DNA of 64,000 nt from Oxobacter pfennigii (lineage in GTDB: Bacteria; Bacillota; Clostridia; Clostridiales; Oxobacteraceae). How positions within the stretch are numbered: position 1 is the stretch's first letter; each line of letters begins with the position of its first letter. The translations under genes and the position numbers were made by a program. Location: positions 92,582 through 156,581 of the forward strand of contig NZ_LKET01000026.1 of assembly GCF_001317355.1 (NCBI RefSeq). Reading direction: 5' to 3'. A model generated the notes under the pieces. The model saw only the letters and a program-made list of their open reading frames with translations, searched no databases and was not told the origin of the DNA. Below are positions 16,712-26,445 of this stretch, piece by piece.

Positions 16712-17744
16712 TTTTATCCTCCATACTTTCCATAAGCCTTTTTAAGCCGTATACTGCTGCCTTTTTTATATCCGGTCTTTCATCATCAAGGTATTTTACC
16801 AGGACATCCCATGCTTCCCTTTTACCGCTGTTTGCAATTACGGCAATTGCATTTTTCTGAAGATTTTTTTTCCCCCTCCAGCCGCCGGATGTTAACTTAT
16901 AGGTTTTCTCAAAGGTTTTATTATCCATATCAAGTATTGCCACGGCATCGGGATATATATTCCACTGCTTTGGGATAAACTCTTCATGGCTGCTCATCTT
17001 TATATTTCTATTCTTGGGGCAAACCGATTGACATACATCGCACCCATAGAGGCTTAGACCGGTGTTTTTCATGTTTTCATAATCAATTTCTTTATTTTGG
17101 GTGAGATATGATATGCATTTTTTAGCATCAATGGTGTAAGGCTTTAATAATGCACCTGACGGGCAGGCTTTTATGCACAACTCACAGTCACCGCAATCCC
17201 CTGTAACCGGCATATCGGGTTGTATATATAGATCCGTTAAAATCTCCCCTAGAAAAATATATGAGCCGTATTCCTTATTTATTAAAGAACAGTTCTTTCC
17301 TACAAATCCAATACCCGCATTTTTAGCTATATGACGCTCCAAAAGCGGATTGGTATCAACAAAGAACTTTGTTTCCCCATATAATCGTTTGTTTATAAAT
17401 TCAGCTAAAGCTTCAAGCTTTGACCCCAATACCTTGTGATAATCTCTTCCCCAGGAAGACACAGACATTGTGGCCTTAAATTTTTGCTTGCTCATAGCTT
17501 CAATTTTATCCCTGTCTATATTATAGGAAATACCTGCAGAAATTATGGTTTGGCAGTTTTCCATCAGAAGCTTTGGATTTATTCTTAAATTCATATCCTT
17601 TTCTTCAAAACCCGAAAGATAGCCCTTACTTTCCCTGTCCCTTAAAGTTTCTTCCACATCATAAGCAATAAAACAGGGAGAGAATCCTATTATATCTATG
17701 CCTATCCTTTTAGATTCCGTTATTATAAGTTCTTTATTATTCAA
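16698..17744 (-). CDS. queG: Epoxyqueuosine reductase
   Basis: The 348-residue protein has the QueG layout: an N-terminal cobalamin-binding domain, two [4Fe-4S] motifs (CGDCELCIKACP and CDVCQSVCPKN) and a short C-terminal HEAT-like helical part (residues about 290-345). QueG reduces epoxyqueuosine to queuosine in tRNA using cobalamin. The start ATG at 17744 has AGGAAGG upstream. It is the first gene of an operon with plsC and DUF503. No other queuosine gene is in the window. Confidence 0.94.
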   Translation of the reverse strand: MNNKELIITESKRIGIDIIGFSPCFIAYDVEETLRDRESKGYLSGFEEKDMNLRINPKLLMENCQTIISAGISYNIDRDKIEAMSKQKFKATMSVSSWGRDYHKVLGSKLEALAEFINKRLYGETKFFVDTNPLLERHIAKNAGIGFVGKNCSLINKEYGSYIFLGEILTDLYIQPDMPVTGDCGDCELCIKACPSGALLKPYTIDAKKCISYLTQNKEIDYENMKNTGLSLYGCDVCQSVCPKNRNIKMSSHEEFIPKQWNIYPDAVAILDMDNKTFEKTYKLTSGGWRGKKNLQKNAIAVIANSGKREAWDVLVKYLDDERPDIKKAAVYGLKRLMESMEDKNDFQ

Positions 17745-17860
17745 ATGTATCCTTCCTCAGTTAATTATATATTTGAGAATGACGCAGATATTAATGCTCT
17801 CTTGTGCATACAAATCATTTTAATTATATACTATAGCAAAAAAAGTGTAAAAATAAATAT

Positions 17861-18373
17861 TCATTCCTTGCGGAGCTCCATGATGAGCTCTTCAAAATAC
17901 CTGTCTCCCCGCAATACTTTTTTTACGCCTTTTCCTATGGTTTTAAACCCGCAGGATAAATAACAGTTTATTGCCTTTCTGTTAAATGAAAATACCTTAA
18001 GATATATAGCTTCCAGCTTGAGCTTTTCAAAACAGTATTTTTTAATGGTGTTTATTGCATCTTTTCCATAGCCTCTTCCATGAAAATTTTTTCTACCGAT
18101 AACGATAACCAGCTCCGCCATCTTTTTGCGTAAATCAATGGGGTAAAGCCACAATTCTCCGATTACGTATCCGGTTTTATCTTCAATAATAAATACATAT
18201 CTTTTACCTTTAATGCCATCACTGTATATTCTTCTTACATGCCATTGATTGAAGGTTATAGGATAATCCTCCTGGGCAAAAAACTGTATTTCCGGATCAT
18301 TTATCCATTCAAAAATATATTTCAAGTCACTGTTTTTAATCCATCTTATATTAACCAGTTTTCCTTTCAGCAT
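17861..18373 (-). CDS. GNAT family N-acetyltransferase (RimJ/RimL type)
   Basis: The 170-residue protein shows the GNAT acetyl-CoA loop GRKNFHGRGYGKDA (R/Q-x-x-G-x-G/A), preceded by AELVIVIG and followed by KVFSFNRKAINCY, which is typical of the RimJ/RimL-like acetyltransferase_3 group. The substrate (a ribosomal or other protein N-terminus, an antibiotic or a small amine) is unknown. The ATG at 18373 follows GGGGTAACGTA; the longer reading from 18415 has no ribosome binding site. It is a single gene. Confidence 0.87.
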   Translation of the reverse strand: MLKGKLVNIRWIKNSDLKYIFEWINDPEIQFFAQEDYPITFNQWHVRRIYSDGIKGKRYVFIIEDKTGYVIGELWLYPIDLRKKMAELVIVIGRKNFHGRGYGKDAINTIKKYCFEKLKLEAIYLKVFSFNRKAINCYLSCGFKTIGKGVKKVLRGDRYFEELIMELRKE

Positions 18374-18493
18374 TACGTTACCCCGTATACCCGGACAAGT
18401 CCAGATAAAAATCAAAATATAGATTTAATTTACTATATGATGAATACGGATAACTGGTGAAGAATGGTCAAATTAAGCCTGTAATACAAAAAG

Positions 18494-18517
18494 CCTGTCA
18501 GTACGAGGACTGACAGG
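18494..18517 (-). terminator. Intrinsic terminator of sleB
   Basis: CCTGTCAGT pairs perfectly with ACTGACAGG; the minus strand continues GCTTTTTGTATT. Confidence 0.85.
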
Positions 18518-18532
18518 TTATATTTGAATTTA

Positions 18533-19204
18533 TTATCTGCAGAAACGATGACTTCCGATAACTTTTATAAGAGGTCTTGACCATATCCACTTATTTGTGG
18601 TCTTGGCGGGATTGAAGTAATAAATTGCCCCGCCTGACGGGTCCCACCCATTTAAAGCATCTCTGGCAGCTCTTTGAGAAGTGGCTACCATTTCGGCATG
18701 TATCTGTCCGTCGGTTATTGCCGTAAATGCCCCGGGCTGATAAATCACCCCGGCCACGCTGTTGGGAAACCTAGGGTCCCTGGTCCTGTTTAATATTACA
18801 CCGCCTACAGCTACCTGGCCTATATAAGGCTCTCCCCTTGCTTCTCCGTTTATTGCTCTGGATATAAGGGTATGACTATTACTTGCCGAATATGCACTGT
18901 TGGTGCCTGCATTTATGCCCAGGGCACTTAAGGTCCTGGAACCTACGATACCGTCGACTGCCAGGCCGTTTTTGGCCTGAAATTTTCTCACTGCAAGGTA
19001 TGTCTGGTAACCGTATATTCCGTCAACAGACCCGTTGTAATAGCCCCAGTTTTTTAACCTTCGCTGTATCTCTGTAACAACAGACCCGCGTGAACCCCAT
19101 CTGTATGTTGCTGCAGATATGGACGGCGGCTGGTACCCCATATAAATGGAACATGAGAAATATGTAATCACACCCGCTATTATGAATATCACTATGCGCT
19201 TCAA
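18533..19204 (-). CDS. sleB: Spore cortex-lytic enzyme SleB
   Basis: The protein (about 223 residues) has an N-terminal signal or anchor segment, a peptidoglycan-binding domain (RWGSRGSVVTEIQRRLKNWG and DGIYGYQT, about residues 37-95) and a C-terminal Hydrolase_2 domain with the conserved ISRAINGEARGEPY, VGGVILNRTRDPRFP and DPSGGAIYYFNP motifs. SleB is the lytic transglycosylase that breaks down cortex peptidoglycan during germination, so the organism forms endospores. AAAGGAG lies 7 bases before a TTG at 19204 and is too close to the ATG at 19210, so the TTG is preferred. No YpeB gene adjoins it. Confidence 0.92.
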   Translation of the reverse strand: MKRIVIFIIAGVITYFSCSIYMGYQPPSISAATYRWGSRGSVVTEIQRRLKNWGYYNGSVDGIYGYQTYLAVRKFQAKNGLAVDGIVGSRTLSALGINAGTNSAYSASNSHTLISRAINGEARGEPYIGQVAVGGVILNRTRDPRFPNSVAGVIYQPGAFTAITDGQIHAEMVATSQRAARDALNGWDPSGGAIYYFNPAKTTNKWIWSRPLIKVIGSHRFCR

Positions 19205-19264
19205 CAGCATTCTCCTTTCCATCATCATAACCTATAAGTTATATTGTCTTTATTTTTATAAAAT

Positions 19265-20137
19265 TTATTCGGTCATATTGAAGCGCTTTCTGTAGCCGCA
19301 TCTTTTGCACAAATCTTCAACAACCTTTCTTTTGGAAAATCCATTGTAAATATTCAATGCCCTGCCACTGTTTATAATGTCTGCCATTTCAGTTTTATAT
19401 ATATTTCCTAAGTTTATACTGCCTTTACTGTCTAAGCAGCAAGGCACCACCGTTCCATCTACCAGTATGCCAAACTGGTTCCTTAATCCGTAGCAGAAGC
19501 CGCTGTCGCCTGTATTTTCTGATTCCATGTCCGGCCAGTCAAAGCGGGAGGCCTTGCTTAATATTACATTGGGGGAAAGCCTCAAGCTTCTCTCATTCAT
19601 AAACCTTTTCTCGAGGTTGTAATCTATGCAAAACTCCTTTTCAAGCCTCTTCAATGTTTCATGGCTTTTATATTCTCCCTTTTCCATATCTTCTGCATTC
19701 CACAGCCTTAAGCTTATCATTATCCTTTTTTCTTGCTGCGAAGCTCTTATAAAATCAAATATATCTTCAAAATAATTGTTTGAATCAAGAGTTTCATTTG
19801 AATCAAAGCTGTGAAGCGAAAAGTTTACTAGTTTAAGTGACTTTTTATTGATTAAGATATCCTTTGACTTTTTAATAAGTGTACCGTTTGTGGTGATATT
19901 TACTCTGAATCCATGTATGTATGCCTTATCCAAAAGCTCTCCCAAGTCAGGGTGCAAAAGAGGCTCTCCCATAACGTGCAAATATATTGTATTTGTATAA
20001 GGGGATATTTTCTTCAATGTATATTCAAAGCCCGCAACGGAAATAAATCCCGGACTTCTCTTGTTTTCAGGGCAGAAATCACAGGATAAATTACATACAT
20101 TTGTTACTTCCACATATATCCTTTTATACTTTCTCAT
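19265..20137 (-). CDS. Radical SAM/SPASM domain protein
   Basis: The protein (about 290 residues) has the CxxxCxxC motif (CNLSCDFC) near the N-terminus after RIYVEVTNV, a GEPLLHPDL segment and a C-terminal SPASM-type Cys set (CCLDSKGSINLGNI... CKRCGYRKRF) that can hold an extra Fe-S cluster. SPASM enzymes modify peptides, proteins or RNA, or act in cofactor maturation; the target is unknown and no precursor peptide was seen nearby. The start is uncertain: ATGs at 20137 and 20173 are both possible. GGAGAAGT precedes the first of these. Confidence 0.8.
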   Translation of the reverse strand: MRKYKRIYVEVTNVCNLSCDFCPENKRSPGFISVAGFEYTLKKISPYTNTIYLHVMGEPLLHPDLGELLDKAYIHGFRVNITTNGTLIKKSKDILINKKSLKLVNFSLHSFDSNETLDSNNYFEDIFDFIRASQQEKRIMISLRLWNAEDMEKGEYKSHETLKRLEKEFCIDYNLEKRFMNERSLRLSPNVILSKASRFDWPDMESENTGDSGFCYGLRNQFGILVDGTVVPCCLDSKGSINLGNIYKTEMADIINSGRALNIYNGFSKRKVVEDLCKRCGYRKRFNMTE

Positions 20138-20389
20138 AGGTTTTACTTCTCCGTAAATATATCTTTTTATCATTGCAAAACAACGTCGATCCGTTGATAT
20201 TATTTGCTTTTCTATTACCAATTATATTGTCAGTACAATGTAAGTTCAATAATAGACAGAAATAATAAGCAATTTAATTTTAATGGGCATAATTAAAAGC
20301 ATCATGGTCTTTATCAAAAAAGCTTCAAAAGTATATAAAACCATATAAATGTGCTAATATTATTTTTAGAGCATACAGAGGTGATTTAA

Positions 20390-22210
20390 ATGACACGCAG
20401 TTTTTTACCCGTAAACAAAAAAGATATGATGAACCGGGGGTGGGAGCAACTGGATTTTTTGTTCATAAGCGGAGATGCATATGTGGACCACCCTTCCTTC
20501 GGTCATGCTATAATAACGAGGCTTTTAGAGGCGGAAGGCTTTAAGGTGGGAATAATAGCCCAGCCCGACTGGAATGACGTAGAGAACTTTAAAATCATGG
20601 GGACACCCCGCTTTGGAGTTTTAATCTCCTCGGGAAATATAGACTCCATGGTAAATCATTATACGGTATCAAAGAAAAAAAGAAGTGACGATTGTTATAC
20701 TCCGGGAGGCAAAGGCGGCAAGCGTCCCGACAGGGCGGATATAGTATATGCCAACAGGGCAAGGGAAGCTTTTAAAAATATACCCGTCATCTTAGGCGGT
20801 ATTGAAGGAAGCTTAAGAAGGTTTGCTCACTATGATTACTGGGATGATAAGGTCAGGCGTTCAATACTAATGGATTCCAAAGCCGACCTTTTAATTTACG
20901 GCATGGGAGAAAAGACCATACTGGAGGTTGCAAACCTTTTAAGATACGGAAAAGATATAAAGGAAATCAGGAATACCAGAGGAACCTGCTATCTTACCAA
21001 TAATATTGGAGAGCTTAAAGATTATATTTTAATAGACAGCTTTGAGGAAGTTTCCAATGATAAGAAGAAATATGCCTTATCCTATAAAGTGCAGTATGAA
21101 GAACAGGATGCAATAAGCGGAAAAGTTATTGTACAGCCCCACGGAGACAGATTTTTAGTGCAAAATCCGCCTGCCCTTCACGTGACCACAGAAGATCTTG
21201 ACAGGATATATGATTTGCCTTATATGAGAAAGCCCCACCATATGTATGAAAGATTAGGAGGGGTGCCGGCAATAGAGGAGGTCAAATTCAGCATAACAAG
21301 CCATAGGGGATGCTTCGGAGGCTGTTCATTTTGTGCTTTGAATTTTCACCAGGGGCGGACGATACAGTCAAGAAGTCATCAAAGCATAATAAACGAAGTC
21401 AAGGAACTTGTTAAAGATGATGACTTTAAAGGATACATACACGATGTGGGAGGGCCAACGGCAAATTTCAGGGAAGCTTCATGCCATAAACAAAAAACTC
21501 ACGGCGTATGTAAAAACAAGCAATGCCTGCACCCTGAAGCCTGCAAAAACCTGATTGTGGACCATAGGGATTATCTTAAGCTTTTAAGAGAAATACGGGA
21601 AGTTCCCGGCGTTAAAAAGGTATTTGTACGCTCCGGCATCCGGTACGATTATCTTTTATATGATAAAAGCGATGAATTCTTCAAAGAGCTATGCAAATAT
21701 CATATAAGCGGACAATTGAAGGTGGCGCCTGAGCATGTAAGCGACAGGGTGCTGGAAAAAATGGGGAAACCCGGCAGGAAAACATATGACAGGTTTGTAA
21801 AAAAATATTATGATATAAATAAAAAGCTTAATAAAAAACAGTTTTTGGTGCCCTATCTTATGTCCAGCCATCCCGGCAGCGATATTTATGCTGCAATAGA
21901 ACTGGCCGAATATATAAGGGATTTAGGCTATAACCCCGAACAGGTGCAGGATTTTTACCCTACCCCAGGCAGCCTTTCAACCTGTATGTATTACACAGGC
22001 TTAGACCCCAGAACCATGGAAGAGGTTTATGTGCCTAAAACCCATAATGAAAAGGCTCTTCAAAGGGCTCTTTTGCAATACAGGGATCCTAAAAATTACA
22101 AGCTTGTGCATAAAGCTTTGACAATGAGCGGCAGAAATGACCTTATAGGTTATGATAAAAACAGCCTGATAAAACCTCAGAGAGGAGTAAAACCTTGGAA
22201 CAAGCCTTAA
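20390..22210 (+). CDS. YgiQ family radical SAM protein
   Basis: The 606-residue protein has an N-terminal UPF0313-type domain ([25 protein letters not shown] start), [16 protein letters not shown], the radical SAM motif GCFGGCSFC (about residue 307-315) and a C-terminal Cys-rich insert ([13 protein letters not shown]). YgiQ proteins are widespread in anaerobes but their reaction is not established. The ATG follows AGAGGTGATTTAA. The 3' end overlaps the dedA-like gene by 16 bases, which suggests translational coupling. Confidence 0.93.
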   Translation: MTRSFLPVNKKDMMNRGWEQLDFLFISGDAYVDHPSFGHAIITRLLEAEGFKVGIIAQPDWNDVENFKIMGTPRFGVLISSGNIDSMVNHYTVSKKKRSDDCYTPGGKGGKRPDRADIVYANRAREAFKNIPVILGGIEGSLRRFAHYDYWDDKVRRSILMDSKADLLIYGMGEKTILEVANLLRYGKDIKEIRNTRGTCYLTNNIGELKDYILIDSFEEVSNDKKKYALSYKVQYEEQDAISGKVIVQPHGDRFLVQNPPALHVTTEDLDRIYDLPYMRKPHHMYERLGGVPAIEEVKFSITSHRGCFGGCSFCALNFHQGRTIQSRSHQSIINEVKELVKDDDFKGYIHDVGGPTANFREASCHKQKTHGVCKNKQCLHPEACKNLIVDHRDYLKLLREIREVPGVKKVFVRSGIRYDYLLYDKSDEFFKELCKYHISGQLKVAPEHVSDRVLEKMGKPGRKTYDRFVKKYYDINKKLNKKQFLVPYLMSSHPGSDIYAAIELAEYIRDLGYNPEQVQDFYPTPGSLSTCMYYTGLDPRTMEEVYVPKTHNEKALQRALLQYRDPKNYKLVHKALTMSGRNDLIGYDKNSLIKPQRGVKPWNKP

Positions 22211-22827
22211 TTGATTTCACAAACAACATATCCGCTAACCACCCTTATCTTGCATATGCTTTCTTTTTCATAAGTGCGGTGCTGCAGATAATGTTTCCGC
22301 CTTATCCCGGAGACACAGTTTTAATAATTGAAGGGTACCTTTCTTCAAAAGGTTTTTTCAATTTTTTTGGCATTACTGTAAATGCAATAATTGCAACTTT
22401 TTTATCCTGCCTTTTTTTATATCATACAGCCTATAAAATGGGGGATAAAATATATGATATTCCTGTTATAAAAAGATATTTTTCAAAGGATAAACTTCTA
22501 ATGTTAAATTCCTGGTTTTTAAAATACGGCTCCTTTGCCATTTTGATAAGCAAATTTATTCCCGGCATAGGTTCCTTTGTAATGATAGCAGCCGGAACCT
22601 TTAAAGCTTCCCGTATTTCCGCCTATATCGCCATGGCTGTTGCAGCCATTTTGCATAATACCATGCTTGTATTATTAGGCAGAGCCGCAGGAAATAATAT
22701 GGACCTTATAAAATCCATGCTTCACAGATATAATGTGGCAGTTGCTGTAATTTTAATAATAGCAGCCGGCATTTATATTTATGTAAAATTATCCAAAAAA
22801 ACAAAGAGGCAGCAGGGTGAATCCTAA
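22195..22827 (+). CDS. DedA family (SNARE-associated) membrane protein
   Basis: The 210-residue membrane protein shows the DedA/PF09335 pattern: [19 protein letters not shown], followed by a re-entrant helix and [22 protein letters not shown], with four to five membrane segments. DedA proteins are scramblases or flippases for phospholipids or undecaprenyl phosphate. The TTG start at 22195 has AGAGGAG seven bases upstream and lies inside the end of the ygiQ gene. It converges on the lipid kinase gene with a 4-base overlap. Confidence 0.9.
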   Translation: MEQALIDFTNNISANHPYLAYAFFFISAVLQIMFPPYPGDTVLIIEGYLSSKGFFNFFGITVNAIIATFLSCLFLYHTAYKMGDKIYDIPVIKRYFSKDKLLMLNSWFLKYGSFAILISKFIPGIGSFVMIAAGTFKASRISAYIAMAVAAILHNTMLVLLGRAAGNNMDLIKSMLHRYNVAVAVILIIAAGIYIYVKLSKKTKRQQGES

Positions 22828-23705
22828 GGAGCAAAAACGGCGACTGCCCTTGGGATTACACTTATTTCAACAGGAAATAAAGGCCCTGCCTCCCCGTCTA
22901 TATCCGTTTCAATATCACATTCGCAGTTAATGGTTATCTTATCTGTTTTAAAATAAATTATATTGCTGTCATTAAGGTGCTCTCCCCTTAATAATTTTAT
23001 GAAGAGGGTGACCAGTTCAACAATGGGGCAGGCTTTGACGGCTATGATATCCAGCATGCCGTCATCAATTCTTGCATCCTTTGCCAAAAGATGAAACCCT
23101 CCTGCCGAACAGCCGTTAAATGCGGTAAAAAGATAAATCTTATCCTTAATTACTCTGTCATAGGAGATGAATTCCGCCGTTATGGGGCTGAAGCTTGGTA
23201 TCTGCTCCAAACCCTTAAAATAATAGGCAAGCTTGCCCAATGTATTTTTTAAAGTTGCGTCCGTTTTTTGAGAAACATCAGTCAAAAGACCTCCGGCAGC
23301 CACATTTATAAAATACCTGTCATTGATTTTGCCTAAGTCTATCATCCTCGTGTTGTTCTCTGCAATTATACTGCAGCATCTTTTATAATCTCTTCCTATG
23401 CCGAAATATTCCGCAAGGTCATTGGCTGTGCCCCAGGGAAATATTCCTATGGGCAGATTAACTGCCCATTTTATCATGGCATTGATTACCCGGTTTATTG
23501 TCCCGTCACCTCCGGCGATGGCTATACCGTGATAATCATCATTGCTTGTGAATTTTACGGCATTTTCAATATCTTCAATGCTCATGGTTTTATAGGGCAC
23601 CGTCTGGAATCCCTGGAGCTGGAACTCTTCGATTACTTCATCCAGCTTAGTCTTAAAGCTCTTGTCACCGGATATAGGATTGTAAATCAGACGAATTTTT
23701 TTCAA
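22824..23705 (-). CDS. YegS/BmrU-type lipid (diacylglycerol) kinase
   Basis: The 293-residue protein has the diacylglycerol kinase catalytic motif GGDGTINRVINA, the YNPISG N-terminal motif and PWGTANDLAEYFG, all diagnostic of the DagK/YegS family. It phosphorylates diacylglycerol or another lipid for recycling into phospholipid synthesis. The TTG at 23705 is 7 bases after GGAGG, so it is preferred over an ATG seven codons upstream that overlaps the site. Confidence 0.92.
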   Translation of the reverse strand: MKKIRLIYNPISGDKSFKTKLDEVIEEFQLQGFQTVPYKTMSIEDIENAVKFTSNDDYHGIAIAGGDGTINRVINAMIKWAVNLPIGIFPWGTANDLAEYFGIGRDYKRCCSIIAENNTRMIDLGKINDRYFINVAAGGLLTDVSQKTDATLKNTLGKLAYYFKGLEQIPSFSPITAEFISYDRVIKDKIYLFTAFNGCSAGGFHLLAKDARIDDGMLDIIAVKACPIVELVTLFIKLLRGEHLNDSNIIYFKTDKITINCECDIETDIDGEAGPLFPVEISVIPRAVAVFAP

Positions 23706-23774
23706 ATTTATCCCTCCAAGCTCCATATTCTACCTATATTATAATGCCGTAAATTGTGTTTTTAAACCATAATA

Positions 23775-24197
23775 CTAATGATGGACAGGTTTTGAAATAT
23801 CATTCAATGCATCACCGGCTTCATTTATGAAATCAGGCTCTACCGCTAGATCCCCCAAAGCTACCATGCCCACAAGCTTCCCATTTTCAACGACTGGGAG
23901 CCTTCTCACCTGATTATCCGCCATAATTTTTGCCGCTTCGTGGACATCCATATTTACAGACCCCACAACAAGGTCCTTTGACATAATTTCTTCACAGGTA
24001 GTGCCTTTATCATCACTTTTATTGGCAACTCCTCTTATTACAATATCTCTGTCTGTCACCATACCGATAACCTTATCATTCTCACAAACAGGTATACAGC
24101 CTATGTCATGCTGCTTCATAAGCTGCGCCGCTTCATCTACACTTGTGTCTTTTGATACCGCAACTACATCTTTGCTCATAATGCTTTTAAGTTCCAT
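23775..24197 (-). CDS. CBS-domain pair protein
   Basis: The 140-residue protein is built of two CBS motifs (about residues 5-60 and 70-125), each ending in the GMVT/V-DRDI or GMVALGDL pattern. Such stand-alone CBS pairs bind adenine nucleotides or S-adenosylmethionine and regulate other proteins; the target is unknown. The ATG at 24197 has AAGGAG at the proper distance. It is monocistronic. Confidence 0.92.
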   Translation of the reverse strand: MELKSIMSKDVVAVSKDTSVDEAAQLMKQHDIGCIPVCENDKVIGMVTDRDIVIRGVANKSDDKGTTCEEIMSKDLVVGSVNMDVHEAAKIMADNQVRRLPVVENGKLVGMVALGDLAVEPDFINEAGDALNDISKPVHH

Positions 24198-24429
24198 AAT
24201 ATTTTCTCCTTCCATGGTTTAATAAAATATTTCTACAATATTTTCTCCAAAAAACAATTTTATATAAAGGCAATAATAGTTATTCATGAAAATATCCATA
24301 AATAAGCTTTAAGCTTTGAGGCAACAATAATCCTTGTATGAAAACCAACTTTAATTTATAATTATACTTGTTTGATACCCTGCTTAAAATTCAGTCATAA
24401 GGGTTACTACATTCAAGGGAGGTAAATGG

Positions 24430-24939
24430 ATGAATAAATCATCAATCCCAAATATATTTACATTTATCAATTTAAGTCTGGGTATTGTATCTATCATATT
24501 GACATTTAAAGGCAACGGCGTTTATGCCGGTTTTTGTATACTAGCGGCAGCCTTCATAGACAGATACGACGGATTAATTGCAAGAAAATTCAATGCCATA
24601 AGTTCAATAGGAAAAGAGCTGGATTCTTTGGCTGATCTTGTATCCTTCGGAGTAGCGCCTTCTTTATTATCCTGGCAGCTATCCCTATCAAGCTTGGGAA
24701 TTATAAGTTATGTTTTGCTTCTTATATTCCCTATATGCGGAGCTTACAGACTGGCCCGGTTTAATATTTCAGAGTTTAAGAATTTTTACTCCGGCATTCC
24801 TATAACTGTTGCCGGTTCACTTTTGGCATTTGACTGTGTGGTAACCTCTTACATGGGCGCTCACACTGGATTAAGTGCAATTTTTATATTGCTTCTTTCA
24901 TATTTAATGGTCAGCTCCATACAAATTAAAAAAATTTAA
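24430..24939 (+). CDS. pssA: CDP-alcohol phosphatidyltransferase, probable phosphatidylserine synthase
   Basis: The 169-residue membrane protein contains the CDP-alcohol phosphotransferase signature D-G-x2-A-R-x8-G-x3-D-x3-D (DGLIARKFNAISSIGKELD, then SLAD) at about residues 44-66, and begins with PNIFTFINLSLG as PssA proteins do. It is short for PssA but complete in its motif. It should transfer phosphatidic acid from CDP-diacylglycerol to serine, the route to phosphatidylethanolamine. The ATG follows GGGAGGTAAATGG. A terminator follows the stop. Confidence 0.87.
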   Translation: MNKSSIPNIFTFINLSLGIVSIILTFKGNGVYAGFCILAAAFIDRYDGLIARKFNAISSIGKELDSLADLVSFGVAPSLLSWQLSLSSLGIISYVLLLIFPICGAYRLARFNISEFKNFYSGIPITVAGSLLAFDCVVTSYMGAHTGLSAIFILLLSYLMVSSIQIKKI

Positions 24940-24963
24940 AACCCCTTGAGGGGTTTATTTTTT
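24939..24963 (+). terminator. Intrinsic terminator of pssA
   Basis: AAACCCC-TTGA-GGGGTTT is followed by ATTTTTTTT. The T run covers the 3' end of the convergent gene at 24955-25362. Confidence 0.85.
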
Positions 24964-25362
24964 TTCGTCATTTCCTTCATGATGCTGTATAATATGGTGC
25001 TCCAGTTCATTTTTTATAATATCATTGATTGAAAAATTGACATCTATATATTCATTCTTGGTCTTTAAATAGTCTGCATAAAGAATAACCTGGCGTTCCA
25101 AAACGTTTATGACCTTGTCGATGATTTTCCCTAAATCCTCTGCCCGGTCAATGGCATCCTCTATGTCATCCTTCTTTGCAAAGGAATTCCTATTAAAGCC
25201 GTCTGCCGAAACAATCAATAAATTATATGTGCCAGAAAGCTTAGCTAAAAGCTCGCAAATGTAAGTCAGATCATGACTGCAGGACTGCATAAGCCTGGTA
25301 AAATCAAGGGTTATGAAATTTTCATCTCCAAATCCTCCTCTGTAGTTATCCACCCTATGCAT
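24955..25362 (-). CDS. Conserved hypothetical protein
   Basis: The 135-residue, acidic, largely helical protein has no membrane segment or motif I recognise. The centre (DDIEDAIDRAEDLGKIIDKVINVLERQ) looks like a coiled coil, and the C-terminus is rich in His and Glu (HHIIQHHEGNDEKK). A GGAGATGCATAGG site is near the start. It is transcribed alone and converges on pssA. Confidence 0.6.
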   Translation of the reverse strand: MHRVDNYRGGFGDENFITLDFTRLMQSCSHDLTYICELLAKLSGTYNLLIVSADGFNRNSFAKKDDIEDAIDRAEDLGKIIDKVINVLERQVILYADYLKTKNEYIDVNFSINDIIKNELEHHIIQHHEGNDEKK

Positions 25363-25610
25363 CTCCTTTGAATTATTCTCTATACATTATAATGGCTCTG
25401 TCAAGGTAAATATGCTAATTTTTCACATGTCAGGAAGGGTTATATTTTAATTTTGCATATCACAAACCCTAGGACAACTTGTACTAAAATTTGTTGCACA
25501 ATCATATTATTTTACAGAAGTATTAGATTTTTAATTATCGGTATATAAAGTGAAACAAGGATGAAATACTAAAGCTATAAAAGTATTTTTACCGGATGGA
25601 GGTTAAGTAT

Positions 25611-26384
25611 TTGAGGAAAAAATTTTATTTTTTTATGCTTATAGCCTTAATGTCGATTATACTTTCTTCCTGCTCTATTATTTCAAAAAAACCATTGATA
25701 AGCGAACCTGTAGTTGCAAAACTTATAGACAGCCAGACATCCAAACCCATTGAGGCATCAAAGGTATTTTTACAGAGCGATGCCGCAGTTTATTTTACGG
25801 TAAAGACCACAGATTTACCCAAGGATACAGTCATAAAAGTAACCTGGAAGCATTTGGATGGAGGTACCGAGATACCCTCACAACTGACTGCCAATGGCTC
25901 GGGTTATGAGGTCTTTACTCTAAAAAAAAGCGGAGAGCTTTTCCCTTCAGGACAATATGAAGTCACCGCAATAGCTGATATTAACGGAAGCTTAATGGAG
26001 TTAAAAGAGCAATTTCAGATTGTAGCTGAAGTTAAAGCTACACACCTTTTAAATCCCGTGACGGCAAAGGCTGTGGACAGCAATGATAAATTAAATCCCC
26101 TGGATGTAACATCACGGTTTTCACAATCTGACCCTGTGGTGTATTTTGTAATACAGTCAAAGGATTTGCCGGCAGATACCAAGGTTTCCTGTCAATGGGT
26201 TTATACCACGACAGGAGACAGTTTATCCCATGAGCTCATAACCGACGGCAGCAGAAATATCGCTTTTAGCTTAAAACCTGAAAATGCGCAAAAGCTTCCG
26301 GCAGGCAAATATATAGTAAAAGCATCCATAATAACGGATGCCGGCACAGAAATGGTGTCAAAAGAATTTGAAATAGTAGAATGA
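25611..26384 (+). CDS. Lipoprotein with two repeated beta-sandwich-like domains
   Basis: The 257-residue product has a lipoprotein signal (Cys21 in ILSSC) and two tandem domains of about 110 residues. Each begins with an aligned EPV/NPV-x-AK-x2-DS start, runs through SDAAVYFTVKTTDLPKDT or SDPVVYFVIQSKDLPADT, and ends in LFPSGQYEVTA or KLPAGKYIVKA. The repetition shows an internal duplication. The fold resembles bacterial Ig-like modules; no function is known. The TTG at 25611 is seven bases after GGAGG and is preferred over the ATG at 25596. Confidence 0.8.
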   Translation: MRKKFYFFMLIALMSIILSSCSIISKKPLISEPVVAKLIDSQTSKPIEASKVFLQSDAAVYFTVKTTDLPKDTVIKVTWKHLDGGTEIPSQLTANGSGYEVFTLKKSGELFPSGQYEVTAIADINGSLMELKEQFQIVAEVKATHLLNPVTAKAVDSNDKLNPLDVTSRFSQSDPVVYFVIQSKDLPADTKVSCQWVYTTTGDSLSHELITDGSRNIAFSLKPENAQKLPAGKYIVKASIITDAGTEMVSKEFEIVE

Positions 26385-26388
26385 TTAA

Positions 26389-26445
26389 TAGGGCTATCAC
26401 AATAGATGACTTTTAGTCATCTGATGCGACAGTCCCTTTATTTTA
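26389..26445 (+). terminator. Possible terminator hairpin
   Basis: A GATGACT-TTT-AGTCATC hairpin lies inside a weaker GGGCTATC...GACAGTCCC outer stem, followed by TTTATTTTATG. It sits directly after the duplicated lipoprotein gene and overlaps the 3' end of the convergent amidase gene. Confidence 0.5.
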
